From: an uncultured Paenibacillaceae bacterium
GTDB lineage: Bacteria > Bacillota > Bacilli > Aneurinibacillales > Aneurinibacillaceae
Reading direction: 5' to 3'
DNA length: 64,000 nucleotides
NCBI GenBank assembly: GCA_946478845.1
Contig: CAMLDI010000011.1
Coordinates: 37,069 to 101,068 of the forward strand
The notes under the pieces were generated by a model, which worked only from the letters and a program-made list of their open reading frames with translations, had not been told where the DNA came from and searched no databases. Numbering within the stretch: the stretch's first letter is position 1; the number at the start of each line of letters is the position of its first letter. This document shows, in pieces, positions 31,494 through 40,502 of this stretch. The position numbers and the translations under genes were made by a program.

Positions 31494-32948
31494 ATGAAAA
31501 AAGTTCGGGTAAGATTCGCACCCAGTCCGACCGGGCATTTACATATTGGTGGAGCTCGCTCTGCTCTGTTTAACTATTTATTTGCGCGACATAATGATGG
31601 GGATTTTATCGTCCGTATTGAAGATACGGATCGCAAACGAAATGTAGATGACGCGGAAGAGAAATTATTTGATAGTTTAAAATGGCTTGGCCTTGAGTGG
31701 GACGAAAGCATTGATAAAGCCGGGGAAGTTGGCCCTTATCGTTGCATGGATCGTTTAGATATTTATGAAAAACATTTAAATCAATTAGTTGAGGAAGGAA
31801 AAGCCTACCCCTGTTATTGTTCTGAGGAAGATTTAGAGCAAGAAAGGGAGGCGCAAAAAGCTAGAGGGGAAATGCCTCGTTATTCTGGGAAGTGCCGCCA
31901 TTTAACAGAAGAACAAAGGGTGGCATTTATGAATGAAGGGAGGAAACCTTCTTTGCGTTTTAAGGTACCGGCCAATCAGCAATATGTGGTTCACGACCAT
32001 GTTCGTGGGGAAGTTACCTTTGAATCCGATGGCATTGGCGATTTCGTAATTGCCCGCCCTGATGGAATTCCTACTTATAATTTTGCTGTTACTGTGGATG
32101 ATCATCTAATGGGAATTACCCATGTGATTCGTGGCGAAGAACATCTTTCCAATACCCCACGCCAATTAATGGTTTATGAAGCATTTGGATGGGATGCACC
32201 GGATTTCGCCCATGTTTCTCTCATTCTTAATCCCAATCGGCAAAAAATGAGTAAACGGGATGAGTCGATCATCCAATTCGTGGAACAATATAAAGAGTTG
32301 GGATATCTTCCTGAAGCCATTGTTAATTTTCTCGTTCTGTTAGGCTGGTCTCCTGAAGGAGAAGAGGAAATCTTTAATAAAGAAGAATTAATCCAACGTT
32401 TTACTTTAGAGCGGGTTTCTAAATCTCCGGCTGTTTTTGACGTGGATAAATTAAATTGGATGAACAATCATTATATTAAAGGGATTTCCCTTGAACAGTT
32501 AGCTTCTTTAAGCATTCCTCACCTGCAAAAAGCTGGATTAGTGCCTGAGAACCTCTCTCCTGAACAGGAGGAGTGGGCGAAAAATGTTGTTGGCCTTTAT
32601 CAGGAGCAAATGGCTTATGGAGCACAAATTGTAGAATTGGCGGAACTTTTCTTCGCTGATAGCCTAGAATATAATGAAGAAGAAAAAGAAGTTCTTGCAG
32701 AAGAACAAGTTCCTGAAGTATTGGCCGCTTTTTCTAAGGAAATTAGTAACTTAGTAGACTATACGCCAGAAGCAATTAAGGCTTCTTTAAAAGCAGTGCA
32801 GAAACAGACAGGACATAAAGGAAAGAAATTATTTATGCCTATTCGTGTTGCTGCTACGGGGTCTATTCATGGTCCTGATTTAGCTCGCACGTTATTCCTT
32901 CTTGGCAAGGATAAGGTAATGCAACGATTACAAAATTTAATTCAATAA
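31494..32948 (+). CDS. gltX: Glutamyl-tRNA synthetase
   Basis: GltX charges tRNA-Glu and, in most Firmicutes, also mischarges tRNA-Gln for later amidation. The 484-residue protein has the class I HIGH-type motif [17 protein letters not shown] (about 8-24) and the KMSKRDES loop, with a cysteine-bearing insert ([10 protein letters not shown] ... CRH). AAGGATGG precedes the ATG. It is followed by a T-box leader and cysE-cysS, as in Bacillus subtilis. Confidence 0.96.
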   Translation: MKKVRVRFAPSPTGHLHIGGARSALFNYLFARHNDGDFIVRIEDTDRKRNVDDAEEKLFDSLKWLGLEWDESIDKAGEVGPYRCMDRLDIYEKHLNQLVEEGKAYPCYCSEEDLEQEREAQKARGEMPRYSGKCRHLTEEQRVAFMNEGRKPSLRFKVPANQQYVVHDHVRGEVTFESDGIGDFVIARPDGIPTYNFAVTVDDHLMGITHVIRGEEHLSNTPRQLMVYEAFGWDAPDFAHVSLILNPNRQKMSKRDESIIQFVEQYKELGYLPEAIVNFLVLLGWSPEGEEEIFNKEELIQRFTLERVSKSPAVFDVDKLNWMNNHYIKGISLEQLASLSIPHLQKAGLVPENLSPEQEEWAKNVVGLYQEQMAYGAQIVELAELFFADSLEYNEEEKEVLAEEQVPEVLAAFSKEISNLVDYTPEAIKASLKAVQKQTGHKGKKLFMPIRVAATGSIHGPDLARTLFLLGKDKVMQRLQNLIQ

Positions 32949-32949
32949 G

Positions 32950-33178
32950 AAAAAAGCAATGAACAGAAGAAGTAAAGGATTAAAAAAGTGTACAGAGAGA
33001 ACCATCATTGGCTGAAAATGGTTTCCTTTTTCCCTTGAAATGCATTTGTTCGCTGGCTTTCTGAAAATAGTAGGAAATCCCGTTTCCCGCGTTAAGGGTA
33101 AAAAGTATTTAAGTCAGAGTGGAACCGCGGATAAACCGCCTCTGTAGCCTTACTAGTGGGCTATGGGGGCGTTTTTTC
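32950..33178 (+). ncRNA. T-box leader of cysE-cysS, probably sensing uncharged tRNA-Cys
   Basis: The gap between gltX and cysE holds the T-box signature AGAGTGGAACCGCGG at 33116-33130, which pairs with the free CCA end of uncharged tRNA. A terminator follows: CGCCTCTGTAGCC pairs with GGCTATGGGGGCG at 33137-33171, then six T. Upstream is a Stem I-like region with AGAGAG and GGCTGAAAATGG at about 32995-33025. A TGC triplet at 33041-33043 in GAAATGCATTT is the probable specifier and would match tRNA-Cys. The T-box and terminator are clear; the specifier is inferred. Confidence 0.9.
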
Positions 33179-33202
33179 TTTATGAAAGGGGGTAAAGCTG
33201 GA

Positions 33203-33874
33203 ATGTTTGATAGAATAAAAGAAGATATTAAAGTTGTATTTGAACGGGACCCCGCAGCACGGAGTACATTCGAAGTCATATTTACCTATTCAGGCCTTCA
33301 TGCTATGTGGTTTCACCGATTAAGCCACAGGTTATGGAAAAACAAACTATATACTCTGGCTCGTATTATTTCTCAATTTGCCCGCTTTCTTACAGGAATC
33401 GAAATTCACCCCGGGGCTCAAATTGGCAGGAGATTATTTATTGACCATGGGATGGGAATTGTTATTGGGGAAACTTGTGAAATCGGGGATGATGTTAGCC
33501 TTTATCAAGGAGTAACACTTGGAGGAACGGGGAAAGAAAAGGGAAAACGTCATCCAACCATAGGGAACCACGTGTTAATCGCTTCTGGGGCGAAAGTATT
33601 GGGATCTATGAAAATTGGGGATTATTCTAAAATTGGTGCGGGTTCTGTTGTTTTATCAGAAGTGCCGCCCCATTCTACAGTCGTCGGGATTCCTGGTCGC
33701 ATTAAGATACAAAACGGAGAAAAGGTAACGGAAGACATGGATCAGGTAAATCTGCCAGACCCTGTTGCCGAAACCTTGCGTTTGATGCAGAAGGAAATTG
33801 ATGGGTTGAAAAGTGAAATAAAACAATTAAGGGCAGGTAAAGGAGAGTTTTTTGCTGATGAAGAGGAGCAATGA
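33203..33874 (+). CDS. cysE: Serine O-acetyltransferase (CysE)
   Basis: CysE makes O-acetylserine from serine and acetyl-CoA, feeding CysK. The 223-residue protein has a left-handed beta-helix of hexapeptide repeats (about 65-165) with [16 protein letters not shown] and [12 protein letters not shown], and a C-terminal helix. I chose the ATG at 33203 with AAAGGGGG upstream; longer readings would run into the T-box terminator. Expression should rise when tRNA-Cys is uncharged. Confidence 0.96.
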   Translation: MFDRIKEDIKVVFERDPAARSTFEVIFTYSGLHAMWFHRLSHRLWKNKLYTLARIISQFARFLTGIEIHPGAQIGRRLFIDHGMGIVIGETCEIGDDVSLYQGVTLGGTGKEKGKRHPTIGNHVLIASGAKVLGSMKIGDYSKIGAGSVVLSEVPPHSTVVGIPGRIKIQNGEKVTEDMDQVNLPDPVAETLRLMQKEIDGLKSEIKQLRAGKGEFFADEEEQ

Positions 33875-35285
33875 AATTCAAATCTATAATACTTTAACCC
33901 GCAATAAAGAAAGATTGAAAACGGTTGAGCCTGGAAAAGTGAAAATGTATGTCTGTGGACCGACAGTTTACAATTACATTCATATTGGGAATGCACGGCC
34001 AGCCATTATTTTTGATGTGGTGCGGCGGTACCTTTCTTATCGAGGCTATGACGTTACCTTTATTCAAAACTTTACAGATGTAGACGATAAACTTATTAAA
34101 AAGGCTAATGAAATGGGAACCACTGTGCCAATTGTGGCAGAACAATTTATTGAAGCTTATGTAGAAGATGTGCGGGCTCTAGGTGTCTTGGAAGCAGATG
34201 TCCATCCAAAAGTGACAGATCATATTCAGGATATCATTGAGTTTATTTCTATCTTAGTTGAAAAGAACCATGCCTATGTGGTGGATGGAGATGTGTATTT
34301 CCGAACAGAATCTTTCTCCGAATATGGAAAACTATCCAACCAAAAAATTGAAGATCTACAGGCTGGTGCACGGATTGAAGTGAATGAGAAAAAAGAAAGC
34401 CCCTTAGACTTTGCCTTATGGAAAAGTGCAAAACCAGGGGAAATTTACTGGGAAAGCCCATGGGGAAAGGGCCGGCCTGGCTGGCATATTGAATGTTCTG
34501 CAATGTCCAAGAAGTATCTTGGGGAAACCTTCGATATCCATGGAGGGGGATTTGATTTAACATTCCCTCACCATGAAAATGAAATAGCCCAATCAGAGTG
34601 CTGTACTGGGAAAACAATGGCCAACTACTGGATGCATAATGGATACATTAATATTGAAAACGAAAAAATGTCCAAATCCATTGGCAATGTGGTATTAGTG
34701 AAAGAACTTCGCCAAAGGTTTGCTCCCCGTGTCATTCGATTCTTTATGTTAACGGCTCATTATCGCAATCCCATTAACTTTAGTGATGAGTTATTGAAAC
34801 AGGCAGATAACAGCTTAAGCCGTATTGATAATGGAGTACGCAATGGGATCTTTGCACTGGGGAATGCCCAGGAGGGCGCTTTGTCGCAAGAAGAGAAGGA
34901 AACCATTGAACAATTCCGCCAGCGCTTTATTGAAAAAATGGATGATGATTTTAACACAGCTGATGGCATTACCGTTTTGTTTGATATGGTACGGGAATTG
35001 AACCAGGCTATGGCAGCAGGTAATGTGAAAAAAGCGCTCTTAGAACAATATTTAAGCCTATTCCAAGAATTAGGGGATGTTTTGGGGATTCATTTTACAG
35101 ATGCATCCGGGGAAACTGAAGATGGACTTACTGACGAGGAAGTTAATGCTTTAATTGAAGAAAGAGCAAATGCCCGGAAAAGCAAAAATTTTGCCAGAGC
35201 TGATGAAATTCGAAATGAGTTACAAGAAAAAGGGATAATTCTAGAAGATACTCCTCAAGGTGTGCGCTGGCACCGGAAAGCATAG
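33858..35285 (+). CDS. cysS: Cysteinyl-tRNA synthetase
   Basis: CysS charges tRNA-Cys. The 475-residue protein has [17 protein letters not shown] (zinc Cys and HIGH motif, about 31-47), further zinc ligands in WHIECSAM and [10 protein letters not shown], and the KMSKS loop [11 protein letters not shown]. It overlaps the end of cysE by 17 bases. AGGAG lies 12 bases before the ATG used here; a TTG at 33852 is the alternative start with better spacing. Confidence 0.95.
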   Translation: MKRSNEIQIYNTLTRNKERLKTVEPGKVKMYVCGPTVYNYIHIGNARPAIIFDVVRRYLSYRGYDVTFIQNFTDVDDKLIKKANEMGTTVPIVAEQFIEAYVEDVRALGVLEADVHPKVTDHIQDIIEFISILVEKNHAYVVDGDVYFRTESFSEYGKLSNQKIEDLQAGARIEVNEKKESPLDFALWKSAKPGEIYWESPWGKGRPGWHIECSAMSKKYLGETFDIHGGGFDLTFPHHENEIAQSECCTGKTMANYWMHNGYINIENEKMSKSIGNVVLVKELRQRFAPRVIRFFMLTAHYRNPINFSDELLKQADNSLSRIDNGVRNGIFALGNAQEGALSQEEKETIEQFRQRFIEKMDDDFNTADGITVLFDMVRELNQAMAAGNVKKALLEQYLSLFQELGDVLGIHFTDASGETEDGLTDEEVNALIEERANARKSKNFARADEIRNELQEKGIILEDTPQGVRWHRKA

Positions 35286-35297
35286 AGAGGGATGACA

Positions 35298-35723
35298 ATG
35301 AAGAAAGAACCCTTGCAACGGGATCCATCCCAAACAGGTTCTCTTGTATTAGCCTATATGGGTGATGCCGTTTTAGAAATGAAAGTGCGCCAGCATCTTA
35401 TTGCCTGTGGAGTGGGAAAACCCCATGAATTGCAGAAAAGGGCGGTATCCTATGTTTCGGCTAAAGCACAGGCTCTAATTGTAAAGAGCCTTTGGGAGCA
35501 ACTTCAAGAAGAAGAACAACGTATTATTAAGCGAGGGAGAAATACCCGGTCAAACACCATTCCCAAAAATGCCAGTGTCTCTGATTATCGCTTAAGTACG
35601 GGTTTTGAGGCACTTCTTGGTTATCTTTATTTATCAGATCAGCAAGAAAGATTAGATGAAATATTAAACCAGGCAGTCCGTGTAATAGAGTTTGGCCAAG
35701 AAAACCAGGAAAGAGGTGAATGA
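35298..35723 (+). CDS. mrnC: Mini-ribonuclease III (MrnC)
   Basis: MrnC is an RNase III catalytic domain without the double-stranded RNA binding domain; it matures 23S rRNA ends. The 141-residue protein has LAYMGDAVLEMKVR (about 16-29, catalytic Asp) and the C-terminal STGFEALLGYLYL segment. I chose the ATG at 35298, six bases after GAGAGGG; an ATG at 35292 abuts that site. Confidence 0.93.
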   Translation: MKKEPLQRDPSQTGSLVLAYMGDAVLEMKVRQHLIACGVGKPHELQKRAVSYVSAKAQALIVKSLWEQLQEEEQRIIKRGRNTRSNTIPKNASVSDYRLSTGFEALLGYLYLSDQQERLDEILNQAVRVIEFGQENQERGE

Positions 35724-35728
35724 TAAGT

Positions 35729-36487
35729 ATGAGTGAATATATCGTTGGAAAAAATCCTGTATTGGAAGCCCTTCGTTCCGGCCGTTCCATCAATAAAATT
35801 TGGATAGCGGAAGGTTCCCAAAAGCAAGGGGTTGCCCCCATTCTAGCTTTAGCCAAAGAAACAGGGGTGATTGTGCAAACGGTACCCCGGAAAAAGATTG
35901 ACCAGGCAGCTGAGGGGGAAAGCCATCAAGGGGTTTTGGCATATGTGGCTTCTTATGATTATGTTGAGGTAGAAGACATCATTGCCCTGGCAGAAGCTGC
36001 CGGTGAACCTCCATTTATTATGATCCTTGATGAAATCGAAGATCCCCATAATCTTGGATCAATTATGAGAACGGGAGATGCCACAGGAATACATGGAATT
36101 ATCATTCCGAAACGCCGCTCTGCCTCACTTACTTCAACGGTGGCAAAATCATCAGCTGGAGCTATCGAGTATGTTCCAGTTGCTAGAGTAACTAACTTAG
36201 TGCGGACCATGGAAGAATTAAAAGAACGAAATATATGGATTGTTGGGACAGATGCTTCTGCGGAACAGGAGTTTCGTGAAGCTCGCCTAGATGGTGGCAT
36301 TGCACTGGTTATTGGCAGTGAAGGCAAAGGAATGAGCCGTCTGGTACGGGAAACCTGTGATTTTACCGTGAAGTTGCCTATGCGTGGCCGGGTAACCTCG
36401 TTAAACGCTTCCGTTGCCGGAGCCCTATTAATGTATGAAGTGTTTCGTCAGCGAAATCCTCTTGTAGCTAAGGGGAAGAAGGGATAA
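35729..36487 (+). CDS. rlmB: 23S rRNA 2'-O-methyltransferase, TrmH family (RlmB)
   Basis: RlmB-type SPOUT enzymes methylate the ribose of a 23S rRNA guanosine. The 252-residue protein has the substrate-binding N-terminal domain (EYIVGKNPVLEALR) and a knotted SAM-binding domain with LDEIEDPHNLGSIMRTG, VIGSEGKGMSRL and SLNASVAGALLMYE. The start at 35729 is set by AGAGGTGA nine bases upstream. The exact target base is inferred from the family. Confidence 0.92.
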   Translation: MSEYIVGKNPVLEALRSGRSINKIWIAEGSQKQGVAPILALAKETGVIVQTVPRKKIDQAAEGESHQGVLAYVASYDYVEVEDIIALAEAAGEPPFIMILDEIEDPHNLGSIMRTGDATGIHGIIIPKRRSASLTSTVAKSSAGAIEYVPVARVTNLVRTMEELKERNIWIVGTDASAEQEFREARLDGGIALVIGSEGKGMSRLVRETCDFTVKLPMRGRVTSLNASVAGALLMYEVFRQRNPLVAKGKKG

Positions 36488-36490
36488 GGA

Positions 36491-37003
36491 ATGGAACAAT
36501 TCCTAATCGTTGATGGATATAATGTCATCGGGGCCTGGGAAGAACTGCGGGAAAAGAGTAAATTCAGTTTGGAAGAAGCCAGAGATGATTTATTAGCGAA
36601 GCTGGCTGAATACCAGGGATTCACGGGCATGAAGGTGATTGTGGTTTTTGATGCCTATAATGTGAAAGGCGCTGGGAAAACCCTTAATCAACATCGAATA
36701 GAAATACGTTATACGAAAGAAAAAGAAACGGCTGATGAATGCATTGAAAGTTTGGTTCGTTCTTTAACCCATCATCGCAGACAGATTTATGTTGCTACTT
36801 CAGATTACACGGAACAGAAAGTAACCTTTGGATACGGAGCTTTGCGTAAATCTGCAAGAGAATTATGGTTAGAAGTACAGCAAATTAATCGAGAAATTAC
36901 GAAAAATGTAGAGCAAAAGAAAACGGAAAAAAGAGGCCTGGGTATCTCTTTGGAAGAAAAAATTGAAGAAATTTTCGAAAAATGGCGCCGTGGAGACGGG
37001 TAA
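36491..37003 (+). CDS. rae1: NYN-domain ribosome-associated endoribonuclease (YacP/Rae1)
   Basis: In Bacillus subtilis the YacP protein (Rae1) cleaves mRNA in the ribosomal A site. The 170-residue protein has the PIN-like NYN fold with LIVDGYNVIGAWEEL at the N-terminus, VVFDAYNVKGAGK, and YVATSDYTEQ with its acidic residue. It follows rlmB by three bases and precedes sigH, as in Bacillus. Confidence 0.92.
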   Translation: MEQFLIVDGYNVIGAWEELREKSKFSLEEARDDLLAKLAEYQGFTGMKVIVVFDAYNVKGAGKTLNQHRIEIRYTKEKETADECIESLVRSLTHHRRQIYVATSDYTEQKVTFGYGALRKSARELWLEVQQINREITKNVEQKKTEKRGLGISLEEKIEEIFEKWRRGDG

Positions 37004-37008
37004 ATTGG

Positions 37009-37038
37009 TTGACCGTCTAAGGTTACATAATGTATAAT
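37009..37038 (+). promoter_or_regulatory. Candidate promoter of sigH
   Basis: TTGACC (37009-37014) and TATAAT (37033-37038), 18 bases apart, begin six bases after the rae1 stop codon. Confidence 0.75.
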
Positions 37039-37078
37039 ATTTTTATCTAACGCAATGTGGCAGGTCGGAGGGATGACG

Positions 37079-37717
37079 TTGGACACAAATGCTACCCGAT
37101 ATAGCGACCTTTCTGATGAAGAGATTGTGGACCTTGTTCGCTCAGGTGATAGCGATGCATTAGAGTATTTAATCAATAAGTACAAGAATTTTGTACGAGC
37201 GAAGGCAAGATCGTATTTTCTCATTGGGGCAGATCGAGAGGATATTGTACAGGAAGGGATGATTGGCCTGTATAAATCCATTCGTGACTTCCGCGGGGAC
37301 AAGCTGTCTTCCTTCAAAGCTTTTGCGGAATTATGTATTACGCGACAGATTATTACTGCAATTAAAACAGCCACCCGTCAGAAGCATATTCCGTTGAATT
37401 CCTATGTTTCATTGGACAAGCCTATTTACGACGAGGATTCAGATCGCACCCTCCTGGATATTATCTGCAGCACGAGGGTTACAGACCCCGAAGAATTAAT
37501 TATTAACCGCGAAGAATATGATGACATCGAAGACAAAATGAGTGAGATATTAAGCGATTTAGAACAACAGGTTCTCATGCTTTACTTGGATGGAAGATCA
37601 TATCAAGAAATAGCTGTTGATCTACGGAGACACGTGAAATCTATTGATAATGCACTACAACGGGTAAAACGCAAATTAGAAAAGTATTTAGAAGTTCGTG
37701 AAGTGTCCCAGGTTTAA
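37079..37717 (+). CDS. sigH: RNA polymerase sigma-H factor (SigH/Spo0H)
   Basis: Sigma-H directs early sporulation and competence transcription. The 212-residue protein has region 2 (EDIVQEGMIGLYKSIRDFR, about 53-71) and region 4 (SYQEIAVDLRRHVKSIDNALQR helix-turn-helix). I chose TTG at 37079 because GGAGGG lies six bases before it; ATG at 37073 is adjacent to that site and ATG at 37055 has no site. The start is therefore uncertain by a few residues; the identity is not. Confidence 0.94.
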   Translation: MDTNATRYSDLSDEEIVDLVRSGDSDALEYLINKYKNFVRAKARSYFLIGADREDIVQEGMIGLYKSIRDFRGDKLSSFKAFAELCITRQIITAIKTATRQKHIPLNSYVSLDKPIYDEDSDRTLLDIICSTRVTDPEELIINREEYDDIEDKMSEILSDLEQQVLMLYLDGRSYQEIAVDLRRHVKSIDNALQRVKRKLEKYLEVREVSQV

Positions 37718-37756
37718 GGGATACGAAAACTGGCTATGATTGAACTATCGAAAAAA

Positions 37757-37788
37757 TCCCCGGACGGATTTACCGGGGGTCTTTTTTA
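37757..37788 (+). terminator. Intrinsic terminator after sigH
   Basis: TCCCCGG pairs with CCGGGGG around ACGGATTTA and is followed by a run of T. Confidence 0.88.
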
Positions 37789-37810
37789 TTTTTTATGAAA
37801 GAAAAATGGT

Positions 37811-37839
37811 TTGACATGGAATTTTCATTATGATAGAGT
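37811..37839 (+). promoter_or_regulatory. Promoter of rpmG-secE-nusG
   Basis: Consensus TTGACA (37811-37816) and TAGAGT (37834-37839) are 17 bases apart. They lie 84 bases before rpmG and after the sigH terminator. Confidence 0.78.
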
Positions 37840-37923
37840 ATTGAAAGTAGCCATGTCTTAGATAGGTTACATAGAAAAGTAAACGGTGGAAACCGTTTCT
37901 TATTATGTGGGAGGTGTAACATC

Positions 37924-38073
37924 ATGCGGGTAATTGTGACATTAGCGTGCACCGAGTGCAAACAACGCAACTATACCACAAACAAAAATAAACGTAATAA
38001 TCCAGACCGCATCGAGTTGAAGAAACATTGCAAATTTTGTAATGATCATACGCTTCATCGCGAAACACGCTAG
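37924..38073 (+). CDS. rpmG: Ribosomal protein L33 (zinc-binding form)
   Basis: A 49-residue protein of the large ribosomal subunit. It begins [19 protein letters not shown] and has a second CKFC pair, so all four zinc-binding cysteines are kept. GGGAGG precedes the ATG. It lies directly before secE, the usual location of one rpmG copy in Bacillales. Confidence 0.95.
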   Translation: MRVIVTLACTECKQRNYTTNKNKRNNPDRIELKKHCKFCNDHTLHRETR

Positions 38074-38109
38074 GATTTCACACGTAACAGTCATAATTGG
38101 GGGTGCGTT

Positions 38110-38319
38110 ATGGGTTTACTAAGAGGACTCAAACGCGGACCGGTCTTTCTCAAAGAGGTTTTTGCCGAAATGAGAAAAGTCACATGGCCCACGCGGAAAG
38201 AGTTAGTTTCCTATACAATCGTGGTTCTATCAATTGTAACTTTTGTCGCTGTCTTTTTTGCGATCATTGATCTGGGTCTTTCCCAACTCCTTGAATTAAT
38301 CATGAAGACAGGGAAATAA
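38110..38319 (+). CDS. secE: Preprotein translocase subunit SecE
   Basis: SecE clamps the SecY channel in the cytoplasmic membrane. The 69-residue single-span form typical of Firmicutes is seen: an amphipathic N-terminal helix with FAEMRKVTWPTRKEL, then one transmembrane segment (about 34-56). GGGGGTG stands before the ATG. It lies between rpmG and nusG as in most bacteria. Confidence 0.95.
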   Translation: MGLLRGLKRGPVFLKEVFAEMRKVTWPTRKELVSYTIVVLSIVTFVAVFFAIIDLGLSQLLELIMKTGK

Positions 38320-38324
38320 TCATG

Positions 38325-38358
38325 AAGGAGGTTAGGGACACCTGTTTGTCCACAAATC
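38325..38358 (+). promoter_or_regulatory. nusG ribosome binding site separated from its start by a hairpin
   Basis: The only strong site, AAGGAGG (38325-38331), is 27 bases from the nusG ATG at 38359, far beyond normal spacing. Between them GGACA (38336-38340) can pair with TGTCC (38347-38351). Folding this hairpin would leave an effective spacing of about 11 bases. No better in-frame start is present. Confidence 0.6.
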
Positions 38359-38892
38359 ATGGAAAAACACTGGTATGTGATTCATACCTATTCCGGGTAT
38401 GAAAATAAAGTGAAGACCAACCTCGAGAAGCGAGTCGAATCCATGGGAATGGAGGATAAAATCTTCCGAGTGCTCATTCCGACAGAGGAAGAAACAGAAA
38501 TTCGTGACGGCAAGAAAAAGGTTGTTACGAAGAAGGTATTCCCAGGATATGTTCTTGTGGAGATGATTATGACCGATGATTCCTGGTATGTTGTTCGCAA
38601 TACCCCAGGAGTAACTGGTTTTGTGGGTTCTTCAGGTGCTGGTTCTAAACCGACTGCATTACTTCCAGACGAAGTTACAGTCATTATGAAGCAAATGGGT
38701 ATTGAGGAAACGCTGCCGCGTGTGGACTTTGCTATAAAAGAAATGGTCAAAGTTAACGAAGGGCCATTTGCTAATATGGTTGGTTCCATTGAAGAAATTC
38801 AGCCTGAAAAACGCAAGTTAAAGGTGTTGGTTGAGTTTTTTGGAAGAGAGACCCCGGTTGAACTTGATTTTTCTCAGGTTTCCAAGCTGTAA
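38359..38892 (+). CDS. nusG: Transcription termination/antitermination factor NusG
   Basis: NusG binds RNA polymerase and modulates pausing and Rho-dependent termination. The 177-residue protein has the NGN domain beginning MEKHWYVIHTYSGYENKVK, with FPGYVLVEM and NTPGVTGFVG, and a C-terminal KOW domain (VKVNEGPFANMVGSIEEI). The start agrees with family members, but its ribosome binding site is unusually distant (see the preceding entry). Confidence 0.96.
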   Translation: MEKHWYVIHTYSGYENKVKTNLEKRVESMGMEDKIFRVLIPTEEETEIRDGKKKVVTKKVFPGYVLVEMIMTDDSWYVVRNTPGVTGFVGSSGAGSKPTALLPDEVTVIMKQMGIEETLPRVDFAIKEMVKVNEGPFANMVGSIEEIQPEKRKLKVLVEFFGRETPVELDFSQVSKL

Positions 38893-38936
38893 AAGCTTAC
38901 CGCTTGCATTCTGGGATGAATTATAGTACCTTCAAT

Positions 38937-38965
38937 TTGTTTTATGTGTTCTCTCACTTTAGAAT
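38937..38965 (+). promoter_or_regulatory. Candidate promoter of rplK
   Basis: TTGTTT (38937-38942) and TAGAAT (38960-38965) are 17 bases apart, in the 171-base gap between nusG and rplK. The -35 is only a partial match. Confidence 0.5.
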
Positions 38966-38976
38966 AGATGACTAAC

Positions 38977-38999
38977 GGTCTATTCCTATTGAATAGGCC
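38977..38999 (+). repeat. Hairpin in the rplK leader
   Basis: GGTCTATTC pairs along its whole length with GAATAGGCC (one G-U pair) around CTATT. It lies 12 bases after the candidate -10, so it would be at the very 5' end of the rplK transcript. Confidence 0.55.
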
Positions 39000-39063
39000 T
39001 TCCTTTCGAGTGGGAGGGTTATTCCCGTTTAACCACATTTTTTTTGAACTAGGAGGTGTCAAT

Positions 39064-39489
39064 ATGGCTAAAAAAGTAATTAAAATGGTGAAACTCCAAA
39101 TTCCTGCAGGCAAAGCAAATCCGGCTCCTCCAGTAGGTCCTGCTCTTGGTCAAGCTGGTGTGAATATCATGGGTTTCTGTAAGGAATTTAATGCTCGTAC
39201 TCAAGATCAAGCTGGATTAATTATTCCTGTAGAAATCACGGTTTTTGAAGACCGTTCATTCACTTTTATTACAAAAACTCCACCTGCAGCTGTTCTTTTG
39301 AAAAAAGCAGCAGGTATTGAATCTGGTTCTAGCACACCGAACAAGAAAAAAGTTGCAACTGTAAAACGCGACAAAGTTCGTGAAATCGCTGAACTCAAAA
39401 TGCCAGATCTCAATGCAGCTTCTGTTGAATCTGCAATGCGTATGGTAGAAGGTACCGCTCGTAGCATGGGTATCGTAATCGAAGACTAA
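39064..39489 (+). CDS. rplK: Ribosomal protein L11
   Basis: L11 forms the stalk base and GTPase-associated centre with 23S rRNA. The 141-residue protein begins [19 protein letters not shown] and has the C-terminal RNA-binding domain ([13 protein letters not shown]). An AGGAGGTG site precedes the ATG at 39064; in-frame codons further upstream fall in the leader. Confidence 0.96.
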   Translation: MAKKVIKMVKLQIPAGKANPAPPVGPALGQAGVNIMGFCKEFNARTQDQAGLIIPVEITVFEDRSFTFITKTPPAAVLLKKAAGIESGSSTPNKKKVATVKRDKVREIAELKMPDLNAASVESAMRMVEGTARSMGIVIED

Positions 39490-39605
39490 GTTCAGAACCT
39501 TACACGTTCTGTCGGGGTTGTGGATACAGCGGGCTCGCCCGGGTTTCGCAACCCTGTTTCGTGGGAGGTACATCCGTTAACACCACACAGAAGGAGGAAT
39601 TTATA

Positions 39606-40307
39606 GTGGCTAAAAAAAGCAAGAATTACAAGGAAGCTTTAAAGCTTTTTGACCGCTCTGTTGTTTACGAAGTAAACGAAGCAATGGACCTCGTTAAAAA
39701 AGTGTCCACTGCAAAATTTGATGAGACAGTAGAAGTAGCTTTCCGTTTAGGGGTTGATCCTAAGAAAGCGGATCAGCAACTTCGTGGGGCAGTAGTTCTG
39801 CCACATGGTACTGGTAAAGTTCAACGTGTTCTCGTTTTTGCAAAAGGGGAAAAAGCAAAAGAAGCAGAAGCTGCTGGCGCTGACTATGTTGGCGATGAAG
39901 AATATATTAATAAAATTCAACAAGGTTGGTTTGAATTCGACGTTGTTGTAGCTACTCCAGATATGATGGGTCTTGTTGGCCGTCTTGGCCGTGTGCTTGG
40001 ACCTAAAGGTTTAATGCCAAACCCTAAAACTGGTACTGTAACTTTTGAAGTTGAAAGAGCAGTGAAAGAAATTAAAGCTGGTAAAATTGAATACCGTACC
40101 GATAAATCCGGTAATATTCATGCACCAATCGGAAAAGTTTCTTTCGATGCTGAAAAATTAGCTGAAAACTTTACCACTCTTGCTGATGTTCTTATTAAAG
40201 CTAAACCAGCTTCTGCAAAAGGGACTTATATCCGCAATGTAACTGTAAGCTCTACTATGGGCCCTGGCATTCGTGTGAACACCCTTAAAGTTGGTAGCTC
40301 TAAATAA
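39606..40307 (+). CDS. rplA: Ribosomal protein L1
   Basis: L1 forms the mobile E-site stalk; in many bacteria it also represses its own mRNA. The 233-residue protein has [41 protein letters not shown] and [13 protein letters not shown]. It starts with GTG at 39606, eight bases after GGAGG. The 116-base gap from rplK contains a GGGTT ... AACCC-type hairpin region that could bind L1. Confidence 0.95.
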   Translation: MAKKSKNYKEALKLFDRSVVYEVNEAMDLVKKVSTAKFDETVEVAFRLGVDPKKADQQLRGAVVLPHGTGKVQRVLVFAKGEKAKEAEAAGADYVGDEEYINKIQQGWFEFDVVVATPDMMGLVGRLGRVLGPKGLMPNPKTGTVTFEVERAVKEIKAGKIEYRTDKSGNIHAPIGKVSFDAEKLAENFTTLADVLIKAKPASAKGTYIRNVTVSSTMGPGIRVNTLKVGSSK

Positions 40308-40309
40308 GC

Positions 40310-40338
40310 TTGACATAAAGCATTAAAGCTGATAAAAT
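40310..40338 (+). promoter_or_regulatory. Promoter of rplJ-rplL
   Basis: Consensus TTGACA (40310-40315) and TAAAAT (40333-40338), 17 bases apart, begin three bases after rplA. They start a leader of about 160 bases. Confidence 0.82.
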
Positions 40339-40344
40339 AACACA

Positions 40345-40502
40345 GTCAACAATTGAAAAGAGTCATTTGCCGTAGACAGAAGGTGTCTTGTATAGAGACT
40401 TAATTTCCTTCCGAGGTACAAAGGATCCATCTGAACATTTCAGAGCCTTCGTATGTCTGCGAAGGCTCTTTTCTATTGATTCATGCTACAGGAGGTGTGA
40501 AC
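40345..40502 (+). ncRNA. L10 (rplJ) leader with attenuator hairpin
   Basis: The long leader before rplJ contains a strong hairpin: AGAGCCTTCG (40442-40451) pairs with CGAAGGCTCT (40460-40469), followed by TTTTCT. This is the place of the known Firmicute L10 leader, where the L10/L12 complex promotes termination. Identity as an L10 leader is inferred from position and the terminator. Confidence 0.7.

Noticed and set aside
33119..33202. A longer CysE beginning in the T-box
   Set aside because: The added residues are a translation of the T-box terminator, and a good site stands before the ATG at 33203.
38322..38402. A short frame beginning at ATG 38322 that includes the nusG ribosome binding site
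   Set aside because: It is out of frame with nusG, runs into it and has no good site of its own; the hairpin-bridged site is the simpler reading.
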